A stretch of DNA of 64,000 bases from Undaria pinnatifida (lineage: Eukaryota; Sar; Phaeophyceae; Laminariales; Alariaceae): positions 4,289,243-4,353,242 of the forward strand of contig JABAKD010000020.1 of the NCBI GenBank assembly GCA_012845835.1, written 5' to 3'. This document shows, piece by piece, positions 11,901 to 23,900 of this stretch. Under the pieces are notes generated by a model. That model saw only the letters and a list, made by a program, of their open reading frames with translations, ran no database searches and was not told where the DNA came from. Numbering within the stretch: position 1 is the stretch's first letter; each line of letters starts with the position of its first letter. The translations under genes were made by a program, and so were the position numbers.

Positions 11901-14900
11901 CCATGGGATACGGTATTATAATTATGTCTACAGTACTATGCCCATGTTTTCGCTGCTCAGCTTAAGCCGCACGTGCGAGTGGCTCTGCGACTTACCGAAC
12001 CACGGGCCTAACCAAACCGCCGTTGGCGCGGCGTAATAAACAGCCAGGGATTTTGCACGGGTCGCATCACTTCTCGCCGGTCGGATCGAGTCGCAGGGTG
12101 ACCCGGACCCGTGATACCGCTATCGGAAAACTTCATCACACGACTCGGCCCGACCCGTGGGATTTTTCAACACTTCCCTACCCGACCCGGTTCGACCCGC
12201 GCGGTTTTGAAAGCCTCCCGGCCCGACCCGCGACCCGGGTTATGCGTGACCCGCGAAAAAGCCCTGGGGAATATAAAAAACCATGACGGGCTTAAACGTA
12301 GCACGAACCCCCCAAACAACGGTATTGTTAATCAGCAACGGTAGAGATGCACTAGCGTTTTTTGCCGGTTGTTTTCATGGGTCACGATCCGGCTCGCGGA
12401 TCGGGTCGCGAGAGATATTTTAACAACTCGCGGATCGAGTCGGGTCAGACCAGAAGGTGGTGGAAACGTCAAGGGTCAGGAGGTTTCAAGACTCATGGGT
12501 CGGGTCGGGTCGGGTCGGGTCGGGTCGGGTCGGGTCGGGTCGGGTCGGGTCGGGTCGGGTCGGGTCGGGTCGGGTCGGGTCGGGTCACCTTGTTCCACCG
12601 ATCTGACCCACGAGACGTGATCCGGCCCGTGCAATGCCATGTTTTTTTATCAAGGCTAATCGCGGATCATGACCCGACCACCCGATCGTATCAGGAGTTT
12701 GTCAAACTCCCGCGGGTCGAGCGGTGTCGGGTCAGGAGGTGTTTCAAGTCTCACGGGACGGGTCGGGTCGGGTCGGGTCGGGTCGGATCGGGTCGGTTCG
12801 AGTCGGGTCGGGTCGGGTTGGGTCGGGTCGATCGGATCGGGTCGGTCGGGTCTGGTCGGGCGATTTTTTAAATGTCGCGAATCGGGACGGGTTACCGTGG
12901 CTCCTCCTGACCCGCGAAAAGCCCTGTTTTTGACGAGACTGCTCATGTGAGGAGGGATGTCTGTCTATCACCCCAAAAACGTTTTTTTTTTGGTAAAAAA
13001 ACTGACAGTACATCCCAATGAACGCTCATATTCCAACAACGAAAATTGAGCATTCCGACAACTTTTGGTCAAGGAGGAAGAGCTCCGTCGTTCAGCGGAA
13101 AACGCGTTGGTTAGCCAGGAAAAGGCACAACCTCCGTAGAATTATCGTCTACGCTATATAGGTGTCCTTTTTTACAGGATCATAACGTGCGTCTGGGCGG
13201 CAGGATCCCTTATACACCGACGGCCTTTCAACACGTTTGGTCCCTATTTAAGGAATCCAGGTCCCGTAAAGTAGGACCCAACAGTCTATGGCACTTGGAC
13301 AGCGCATATTGTAGCGCGCGTCCTCTCTCTCTTACCCGATGGAGGAGCCGGTCGGGAAGCACGCAGGGCTCCTTCTTCGCCCGTAGCCGTCTCGCTCGCG
13401 CCGCCCAAGCCCGCTCCGCAGCCGCGGCCGCGGCCGCCGCCGCCGGCACCGTCGGGAGTATCCCGGCCGCCTCGTCGTTCTTCCGATCTTCTCGAGACTT
13501 GTCATGCATCGCGGCGAGGGCCTCGTAGCTGCCGCCGTTGCCGCGGCAGCCACCGCGCCGCACGGTCAAAAAACAAAAATATATATATATACGCAACAAG
13601 CGTTCCGACGCGGAAGCATTACGAATGTGGAGTGGAGTCAGTCGACGGGAACCGCACGACAAGACAGCAACACAAGCATTTATTGGCCGACGAAGAAAAT
13701 CGTTGGAATCTTGAGTGGTGGTTGGAAAAAAATGAGGCGCCGTTGTCGGAGGACCGCGCCTGCTACCAATGCAAGGATGATAGGCGGGGGATATAACCTG
13801 TTTTCTGGTCACTGTTTACTGGTTTTTAAGGCATGCATTGGACCGTCGGTGTCGAACTAAGGTCGGTATGGCGTTGTGGGCGTGAAAGCGAATACATGGA
13901 CAGGAGGTTTGGTTGGAGGGGGGTGGGCGGGCGGGAAGGGGTCTCAATGAAGACTATTGTTGTCGCTATGGATTTTGGACCCAGGTTTGACGCAATTGTC
14001 GACCGCACATCCTCATAAAAATTACCCAACATACAATCACAGGAAAATCAGTATTTGCGGAATTCTAAAAAACGCTGGAAGCTTTTGCACACCGCTTTGA
14101 TACGATGTGCTTACGTGTACGTATATGCCCCGTCCTTGACAAACGCAAGGTTGTGGGCAGATTCCGGCAATCTAAACCCTGAAGCACGCGAGCGACCATC
14201 TCCATCTGTCTTTAATTCCTTCCCTCGCCCCATATGACTGCGGCTGAGATGGAATGACTACACCTTCCCCCCCCTCGCCTCTCCCAGTACTGTCCTTCCC
14301 GGAACGCGCGCGGCAAGAGGATACCTGAGTTGATGCTCTTCCCGTTCATGCGACGCCATTGGTCGCCTTCCCACCCGGGTAGGCCTGGGTCGGGGAGTTG
14401 GACCCACCTCCACCGTCAGCGTTGCTGGGTATCTGCGCGTGGACGGGTCGCACGGCGGTGTGCGCGTCGAGACAGCACCAACGTAAGACGGCATAAAGGG
14501 GGTAGCTTGTCGGGGAGACCTCGAGGCCATCTTTCAGGCTAAGGGCTGAGAAGAACACCGACGCGCTGGTAAGCAGTAACTGGCGGCGACGCGGTCAGGG
14601 GGGCAATCACGCGGCTGGCTCGAGATACCTAACGGGAAGATGGGGGGAAAAAAACAGTAATATTTTCATGTTATGGCGGAGAAGCTTTTGTCACGCAGTG
14701 CAGTGCGTGCGCCAACGATATCGCGTTATATGATGGCGTCCTGGGACACCATTCACACATGGCGAACTTCGTGCAGCAGAGCTGCGGTGACGTAGGTGCC
14801 GACGCCGCAGATAGAAAGCCAGTAGGGACAGCACAAGAACGGTTCTGACGATGTTGACGCTAGCCGTATGCCTACCTCTCCTGGGCCTTATTCCTCCATG

Positions 14901-17900
14901 CGATCGAGCACGATTGCGTTCACGTTTCCCTTGTCGACCCTTTCGAGGAGTAGCGAATTCGTAGCCTGGCTTCGAAGCAATGTTGATCTCTTAACGATGA
15001 CCGTAAATTTCTTGACGATATATTTTGGCTAGCCCACCCTCCCCCTCCCCCCAACCGGAGAAAAAAATGGGTGCTGTACACGAATCGCCGATGTTTACAG
15101 TTCGGTGTGATGACGACCCTTGCATACATTTGTACGTAGAAAAGGTGCGGAGGCCGAAAAATAGGTCTGGGGTTTCTGCTCCCAGGGGGACAGACTACAC
15201 AAACGCCACGGCCATTGTTTTGTCCTTGTTGGACAAGGAACTGAGGTGATCCCTCCATCCCGTACAAAAACCCTTAAATCTCCCGCCCCGCCCAGCACCT
15301 GCCCAGCTGTACACAGCGTGGCTTTGCTTCCTCACCGTTTTCTCCGCAGCAGAAGAAACTGGAGGAATATGTCCGGAACGTCGGGGGAAGCCGGGGGGAA
15401 GAGTCTCGGGTAACCCCTCCGCCTCGCCTGCCACCTGGCTAGCGTCGACAATGGTTGGTGCTCGAATAGCTGCAAGGTTGACCTCCGAAAAATGCTGCAA
15501 AAAGATGCAAAAGATAATTCCACGGGCGCGGGGGACGGGAGCGCTCACAACCGGGGGTACTCATTTGTTGCTTGCCTTAGTCCTTTGACCGTGAACCACG
15601 CGTCGCTTTCGAGACGGAGCACCGGACCTACTCCTAATGGAGACACCTCCAACGATTGGGCGCTCGTTACGTTTCTTCCATATATTGTGAATAGTCTGTG
15701 AACACAATGGTTGTGTGGAGGCTCCGTCTTCTATTTATTCTATAGATTCAACGTGAGATTCAACGAAAGATTCAACTGCATATCTTATTCGTGCGAATAG
15801 ACTGCTCGAATAGACTGCGAATTAACTTAGATTTGAATCCAAGGTTCATACTCTCAACATATATTACCCAACAAAGCATTGCTAGTCTTGTCTCAGGAGG
15901 GGAGGGGGGGAAACAAGACGTAGCTGTCGGTAATGCCGCGGTCGTTCCAGGGCATGGGGAGTTCGGCCCAGCACCGCCCGCCGATCCCGTACCACCACGG
16001 CACGGTCTCGGACGATATCACGATCCCCCCGTGGAATACCCCTCCCTACTCAGAGCTACGTGAACAGCGGAACCAAGCTCGCCACAAAATAAAGTGCATG
16101 AAAAACAACCAAACGTTGTCAATAACCCCCTCCTCCCTCCCCACCTCGCCGTACCCTCGAGGCGACTTGCGACCAACAAATCAGTACACACTGTTTTGCA
16201 CGTTGCTTCTTCGCCCCTTCAGTGGGGATCCTGCAACCCCGCGTTTCCCTGCCATCCCTTACCCCTTATCCTGTTCACTGAAAAGTGATGGCGGTGGCCT
16301 CTTGCCACCGGTCCGGACGGCCACATTGCACTCTCCTCTGGCTCCAATCGGCCTGAGGAAAGCCCACGCGATTTTTGCCAGGCCGTCGCCCTGAACGACA
16401 AAGAAATTTTCGCGAACGTCACGCGCGCCAATAGTATCACGCGGGGCGGCGATGGGCATCACAAACCGTTAGATCTGATGAAGAAGAGGCGCGGCCGCGG
16501 CCGACCGCAAGCGCCGCGCTCAGGGAGTTTTGTCTGTGTTGACTTTCTAGAAGCGAACGGCGCCGATGTTGACGTTTGATCGAAGCGGCGAATGGCCCTC
16601 AACAGCCGCTAGCCGAGAAGACCATTGCCGAGAAGACCATTGCAACCCAACGGCCTCGGGATGATTTGAGTTTTTTTCTGTTTTGTACGACGACATCATA
16701 GCGCACAGACCAACAACCATGCTTGGGTAGGAAAACATCAAAGAACCTATCATTTAACGGCCAAAAGCCAAGACACAGACGTAAGAGCGCAACACGCGTT
16801 TGCGTGCTCCTTCTTGTTGTCACAATAACTTGTCGCCGCCTGAATAAAGCCCGTGGTCACATGGTGAACCCAGGAAAAACAAGAAATTAGACAAGCCAAG
16901 AGTGGCACAGGTGTCGGGTTGTCAGGGATATAACATGTGCTTATATAGGGCGCACCTTGCGAGCCTCCTTTGGCGACAAAGCGGCCGCCACGTCAACCAA
17001 TTCGAACAGCACGAGGGCTTCAGGCGCGAGCAGGCGCCGGTAGCTCTCGGCAAACACCAAGGACTCCTCCCACATTGGCGTCGACGAGCTCATTGTCATC
17101 GCCCACGGCTGAGTGGCCGCTGCCGGAACGATTTCACAGGCTTGCCCGGTATTAAGCCTAACGCCCTTAATCTAGAAAAGCGGTAAACGATCGGCACAGC
17201 ACACAGAGTGGAAGAAAATACGTTAGAATGGACAGCTAAGAAAAATTGAGGGGCAACGTCAAAATCAGATCGGCGTCCGCCATATGACGAGTACCGGGCG
17301 GGAAAGGGGCGCCTTGGTCGGCAGGTGAGGACGGCCGGCGATTGGGCAGACGTTTCTAGGCCCTTTGAATCTTCATGCCACGAAAGTCGATGAGGGAAGA
17401 AAGTGCTGAACTCTCTCCGCGAAAAAAATGACGTCACGCGCCGTAGTAGGGCCGGGGCAAGAGCGTCCGCCCTGTGTGACCCTGGATCTAAGTTACGAAA
17501 GGGAGGGGGGCGGAGAAGTAGGACAAAGACAGCAGATGGGACGGACCAGCAACACATAAACAACTACGAACGAGTCGCTCTACGGTAGCCTCCTCCAACG
17601 TTTCGTCAACGAAATCGCCAGTTTTGAAAACCAGCTCCCGGCCGCATCTTTTCTTGCCACCCCGACGTCATCGTTCGATAGTCCTTTTTGCAAGCACGGA
17701 AAACATATGGAGATGTGTTTTTTCATAGCATATGTTCTCGTGTCGAGCAGCCATGAAACCTTCGTTAAAGAAAACCGCGGGGTTTTTGCTGGGGGGGGGA
17801 GGGCTATCGTAGAATCAGTCTAAGAAGGATGCCGATATACGCATCACTCACAGCCGAGATGTCCCATGTCGTCCGCTCTTCGAACGTGGTAGTGGCACCC

Positions 17901-20900
17901 CCGGTGACAACCTTCGCCTCCCGTCCCCCAGAAAACGCCGTTCCTTCCCTCCCCTCGCCGCTCGAGTTTAGCGTTCCGGCGCGCACTGGGTGCCCTCTCG
18001 TGACCGTGCCCGCTCCCGCATACCCCGAATGCACCCCTGGAGACGATTGCTCTGGCGAGAGTGACGTGCGTTCACCAAACGTTGCAGCGCTCGCGTTTTC
18101 TCTGAGATCGGTGTGCGCGCGCGAGCCTTGAAGACGCGTCTTATCCCCGGCCGCGCTAACAGCACTCCCCTCCGGGTTCTTCTCGCACCCGTTATGCTGA
18201 GGGGGATGTTGAAAAAAAAAAATGGGATGGAGAGGATTCGGCTTGAGTTTACTTTTTCGTCTTTCACACTCGGGGAAATGGGTCGTCTGCTCTTTTCTGT
18301 CGAAAAACACGCAGCCGCAGGGGTCCATACTGCAAGCTTTGAACACACAAGCGGAAGAGAGCATGTACCCCCGCCCGTCATCCGTTATCCCCTCCCCAGT
18401 CTTATCTCTGTAACTTTGCCCCCCCCCCCCCCCCCCCCATTGGCCAACTTGGTCCGATCACGGCGCATGCCGTAACAAAGGTCATGCTACTGGATGGCGG
18501 GCAGCTACAGAACGCGTCCTCGTAGCGGTGGCGCACTGTTGCAAACATGCCCCCAATTTCGCCTCCTTTCGTTTAGAAAGCAAAGGGAAAATATAAATAT
18601 TTTGGAAGCGCGCTTGGTTGGGGCAACGTACTTCGACGTGCCCCCTCTCAGAAAAAGAGCGTGCCACAGTACGCACATATAGCATCGCTAACCGAGGAGT
18701 GTTGACCCGCAGGGTAAGGAGAATCGTCCTGGAGAGGGTTGCTCGAGTCGTTTCGCTGTCGACTAGCGCGACAGAATCGGACTGTATATTCCTGGATGTG
18801 CAAGCAGAAAATTGTGAGCTTCCTCAACCCTCTCTCGCGTGGCTATACGGAATGCTAGTACTCCCATACCACAGGACCAATAAATAAATTCCTGGCAAAA
18901 AAAAAGACATTATGTTGCGCTGCTCGTGCTAGAATATGCCTGTTTGTTTACCGAAAGAGCCGTGTGCAATTTTTTCATTCGCCGGCAGTAAGACGCGTGC
19001 CGCACAGTACACGCTTACCTCCAAGTTGTTGGCCGTTTTGGTCAAATACCGCCCCGTGGAGGAGTCGACGATGTGTACGACGATCATGGGCCCAGTGATG
19101 CGGGAATCCTCCGGGAGAGCGTCGGTGGAAACGATGTGCACCCTATAGTACGGAAAAAGGTTTGAAACACACAAAAACAAAGGATCGTCGATGATGAGCT
19201 TGTCGTGGGCACGTGTGTCGCGAAGCACGAGAGTACCGTTTACGCTGTTTTCGCTGGACAAGTCAGGCGTCGAGACTTTGGACCGCGCCGCGAGGTTTTC
19301 TGCGGCCGATATATGCCTCTACTTTGCGCTTTGAAACGTCTTGCTAGGGCAGACTTGTTGCAGCGTTATTTTTGATGCAGTAAAAACAAATTTAACGTCT
19401 CAAATGTTAACCGCAACTTTCTGTAGTGCCATGAAGTGTTCATTGACACCAAAGATATCCTCGTTGGATCAGCGTTGGATCACGGTGTTATGGAGGCCGC
19501 AGGGCAAACCAACGTTTCATCGAGATCTATCGTAGCAGTCCCAAAATCTGTCCTGTTTCTGAGAGGGCTAGGTGAAGCTAAACGTGTTGTTCTACGACTC
19601 CCCACAAACCGAATGAAAGCCTTTGAGATCGAAATCCGGTCGTGCAGATGACGCTAAGCAACAGCAAGTTTCTTCGGAGGAATGCCCGCTAGAAGCCTAT
19701 TGCGATCCATCCCAACGCGCTATTTTTTCATCTCTTCCAGCAGAAACGAGAAAGGAGTAAGAGCAGCTTTGCCGCGTCCCATCCGGCAATACCCTTAACT
19801 ACAACGCCTTCCAAGCACAAGAGGAATCGTCCGAACCCACGTATGTGCTCCTAACCCACACTGTGAGTATCGGCCCAACACAACAACTGTACATGATTAA
19901 GACTACACATCCTGGTTAAGACGCGAATTTAGCCGCTGCGGTCCGCGAAGGCGATCAAGAGTAGCCGCAGTCGGCGTGCAGGAAAAAGCAACGAGCCACA
20001 GGCGGCGCAAAATAAATCGCGTTAAACGTACATCGACCAAAGAAAAACGCGGCCAGCATCGCAGGAGCGATTGCAACCAGTCGAAAGCACATAATAATAT
20101 ACACTCCAGAAATCAAAGAAGCACGGATAAAGCAGCGGGAGAGGCAGGTCAACGCGACACGTTTTGGAATTTAAACGATATGTTCGAGTACCCTTCGGGT
20201 AGCGCGCTGACTGACCTTATCACGTCCTCTTCGAGAGCAGCCCTGCGTGGCCTTATCCTCATGTGCGACTGCAAAAGCGCCAGATACGGAGCACAGCAGC
20301 GATTCAAACACAATAGCAACATTAGCGTGGGAGTGGCGGCATGTCATCTCCGAACCACTCCGAGCAAGCCTTAATGAGGGGGGAAAACGTATGGCGTAAG
20401 CGGTCAATGTTTTGCATTCCAGCGGGAGTCACCGCGGGCGACGAGGGCGCGTCTCGATGGGATGTGCTCTGGGTGCGATCATGTTTTTGTGAAAACATGC
20501 AGACGAAGAAGCCGAGGGCTGTCGAATGCGTGGGACAATTACGTGCCGGATCTTCGCACGATGCTGTTCACCCGACGCGATAGGTAGGAAACCATTAAAT
20601 CTAACTCAGATCGTCCACTTCCAGTTCCAAATAACAGTACATTCGTCCAAGCGCTGAAATAATTTGGCACACACACTCCTACACCTAAGCGTGTCCGTAC
20701 CTCCAAGTCGCAGTCCGGGAGGAGAGCCAGGCCAACACCTGGCCACGGCCGTGCCACCAACCCCCCAAACCATCCGTACAGAAAGTTCTCCACCGCCCCG
20801 ACTGCAGGTCTACCCTTCCCCGAAACAAGCATTCCCTCATGGTTGCCACCGTCGTCAAGCTTATCCCAGCCCCCTCCGCGCCGCCAGGGGAGCATGCGCT

Positions 20901-23900
20901 GGTGCCCAGGACGCGGAGTGCTGCGGCGAGATGACCCGGCGGAAGTGGAATCGCCGGGACTGGGTGGTGCAGCCCCCTGCGTTTTCCTCGGCTTTCTTTG
21001 CTCTAACTCCCTCCTCCTCATCCCCCGTAGGCCTTGCAAGATGCTTCGTTTGCGTTGTCCGTGGTCGTTGTTGGAGATAGGGGCGCTACCTTCGGCCCAG
21101 AGTGGTGCCCCCATCTCAACTACTGAGGGGCCGGTGTTGCTGGCAGCCGGCCGATCTCGTTCTTCCTCGCTTGTCGTGGGGCTTGAACCAGAACGTCCGT
21201 AAGAAGGGGATGCGGGGCTGCTACTTGCGCCTTTGTCGGGCCGTCGCCGTTTGCCTGTGGCGGCTTTCCCGCTGGTGGTGCCGCTGCTGCCGGTGTTGTT
21301 GCTGTTGGACGATCGCAGCGAGCGGGCGCCGGGGTTAAGCCGACGAAGGTGGCTCGTGAGCGGACTGCTTTGACGTTTCGTGTCAACCGCGGGAGTGGAA
21401 GCGGCAACGCCGTCGCCGCTCTCCCCGATGCTGGGCCCGGTGCGGTGGCCGTGTGTTCGTGTGTCATCGTCTGGATGCTCCCCTTCGTCCGAGCCACCGT
21501 CGTCATCTTCTCTCCCTCTGCTTTCACCGGGAACGAGCGACCGTTCTTCTTCGCCGTCCAAGGTGGCTTCGTCGCCCAACGCCGTGCCCCCTCCTCTCGC
21601 GTCCTCGCGCACCCCCTCGTTTGAACTAAGACTGTCTGAATGTTGCACTGGCGGGCGGAGTCCAGGCTTCTCTCGTCCTAGCCCTCTCCCGCGCTTGACA
21701 CGGAGAGCTCCGCCGCCGCCCTCCTTGGCCTGGAAGCCGAACTGGGGTATTCGACCCAGTCTGTCCTTAATAGCTATCGCGGCAGCCGACGAAGAGTTGC
21801 CCCCGCGGGCAAGCACCGACCTCAGAGCAGAGGCCTTCGGCACCGGCGGATTATGCTCGCTCTTTTCGTCGCCATCTGCAACTACAGGACCCTTGTTGCG
21901 GTCCCTCCTGTACTCGTCACTGATTGCCTGCGGCGTGCATCGGTGTTAACCACGACATCACAATGGCGTTAACCGTTTTAGAACTGCACCCACGATTTTA
22001 GGGGACAATTTACTTGGAGCTAGTGTAGGGGAATTATTCAGGGTTTTTTCACGGGTCAAAGGAAGTTTTCAAAATCCCGCGGGTCGAGCCTGGTCGAGTT
22101 GGGTCGGGTCGGGTCGGGACGGATTGGGTCGGGTCGGATCGGGTCGGGTCGGGTCGGGTCGGGTCGGGTCGGGTCGGGTCGGGTCGGGTCGGGTCGGGTC
22201 GGGTCGAGTCGGGTCGGGTCGGGTCGGGTCGGGTCGGGTCGGGTCGGGTCGGGTCGGGTCGGGTCGGGTCGGGCCGGGTCGGGTCGGGTCGGGTCGGGTC
22301 GGGTCGGGTCGGGTCGGGTCGGGTCGGGTCGGGTCGGGTCGGGTCGGGTCGGGTCGGGTCGGGTCGGGTCGGGTCGGGTCGGTCGGGTCGGGTCGGGTCG
22401 GGTCGGGTCGGGTCGGGTCGGGTCGGGTCGGGTCGGGTCGGGTCGGGTCGGGTCGGGTCGGGTCGGGTCGGGTCGGGTCGGGTCGGGTCGGGTCGGGTCG
22501 GGTCGGGTCGGGTCGGGTCGGGTCGGGTCGGGTCGGTCGGGTCGGGTCGGGTCGGGTCGGGTCGGGTCGGGTCGGGTCGGGTCGGGTCGGGTCGGGTCGG
22601 GTCGGGTCGGGTCGGGTCGAGTCGGGTCGGGTCGGTTCGGGTCGGGTCGGGTCGGGTCGGGTCGGGTCGGGTCGGGTCGGGTCGGGTCGGGCTGGGTCGG
22701 GTCGGGTCGGGTCGGGTCGGGTCGGGTCGGGTCGGGTCGGGTCGGGTCGGGTCGGGTCGGGTCGGGTCGGGTCGGGTCGGGTCGGGTCGGGTCGGGTCGG
22801 TTCGGGTCGGGTCGGATCGGGTCAGTTTTCAAACCCAGGTCACCCAAACCCGACCAAACCCACGAGAAAGTGACCCGGGCCGTGAAAAACCCTGGTATTT
22901 TTGTCAGAAGGGAAAACAATGGACGCCTTTATGCATTCTTAATAGTATGGACTAATATTGTGGGTCGTATAGACTAAGCTATAAACTCGTCTGGGCTGAT
23001 CGGTGTTACTTTGCCGGCTTACCTGTCCGGTGGCTACTTGCTCTTGTTCCTTTGGTTTTTCCATAACTTTCCTCGCATTTTCTCCTTGCGACAACCCCGG
23101 GATTTCAAGCCAACGGCGTTCCCAAGGGGAAGCTTATATTCTATTAATAGCGCTGGAAGCATGGTGGTGATCTGTCGCCGCTCTGTGTTGCTCAACACTG
23201 TGGGTAAAAAAACTATCTACCGCGTACACATATGTAAACGATACCAGGCAGGTAGCGTTATGAAAAAGGTACCGGCATAACAATTGTCTACGTAAGATAT
23301 GTTGCGGACAGCAGCATGCTCATACCCGATACCATGCACAATAAATCTATATATCTTAGTTCGCTTATCACATATGCACATCCTTACGTCTGCGGATATC
23401 TCCCGCCTCTGACCGCCTTTCCGCGCGGTTTCTTCGCTGAGGCGTGCCCCCGCCTCGCCTGCAACCACCGGCTCAGCTGATCCGCCCGCTCGGCGCCGTA
23501 GCGCGCGCGCGAGGCCTCGACGTCGAGATCTACGACGAGATCTCCGAAAAATCGTGCCCTGTGAGACGTTTGGTGCGTAGTCTGCACACAGGGCTAATGT
23601 CTTCGCGTTATTTCTTCGGTACGTGTTCTCTGACCTCCGACACACGGGGGGGGGTCGATTACCTGGCCGGCGTCGCCATTGTAAAGGCCACTAAGCGAGG
23701 TTTGTGCTAGGATCTGGGGAAGAAAAGTTCGTAATCCCCGAGAACACATGCCACCCAGGCGTAGTGGAGAACTGCGAACTCTCAATATTTTTGAACCCCC
23801 GGTAGTCTACAGCAGCACGTATACATGTACATGATGTACAGCAGTAGCTGAAGCTATGATGAGCCTGCAGCATCACGAAGCTACAAATGGTATATGCACA

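Noticed and set aside
20664-21949. Long plus-strand ORFs opposite AHI1 exon 2
   Set aside because: Antisense shadows of a GC-rich coding exon; no Met context, domain or splice support.
22056-22977. Three long ORFs of 249-292 residues on both strands
   Set aside because: They are readings of the GGGTC pentamer, which has no stop in these frames; a 5-base unit gives a 5-residue period (GRVGS, RPDPT) on either strand.
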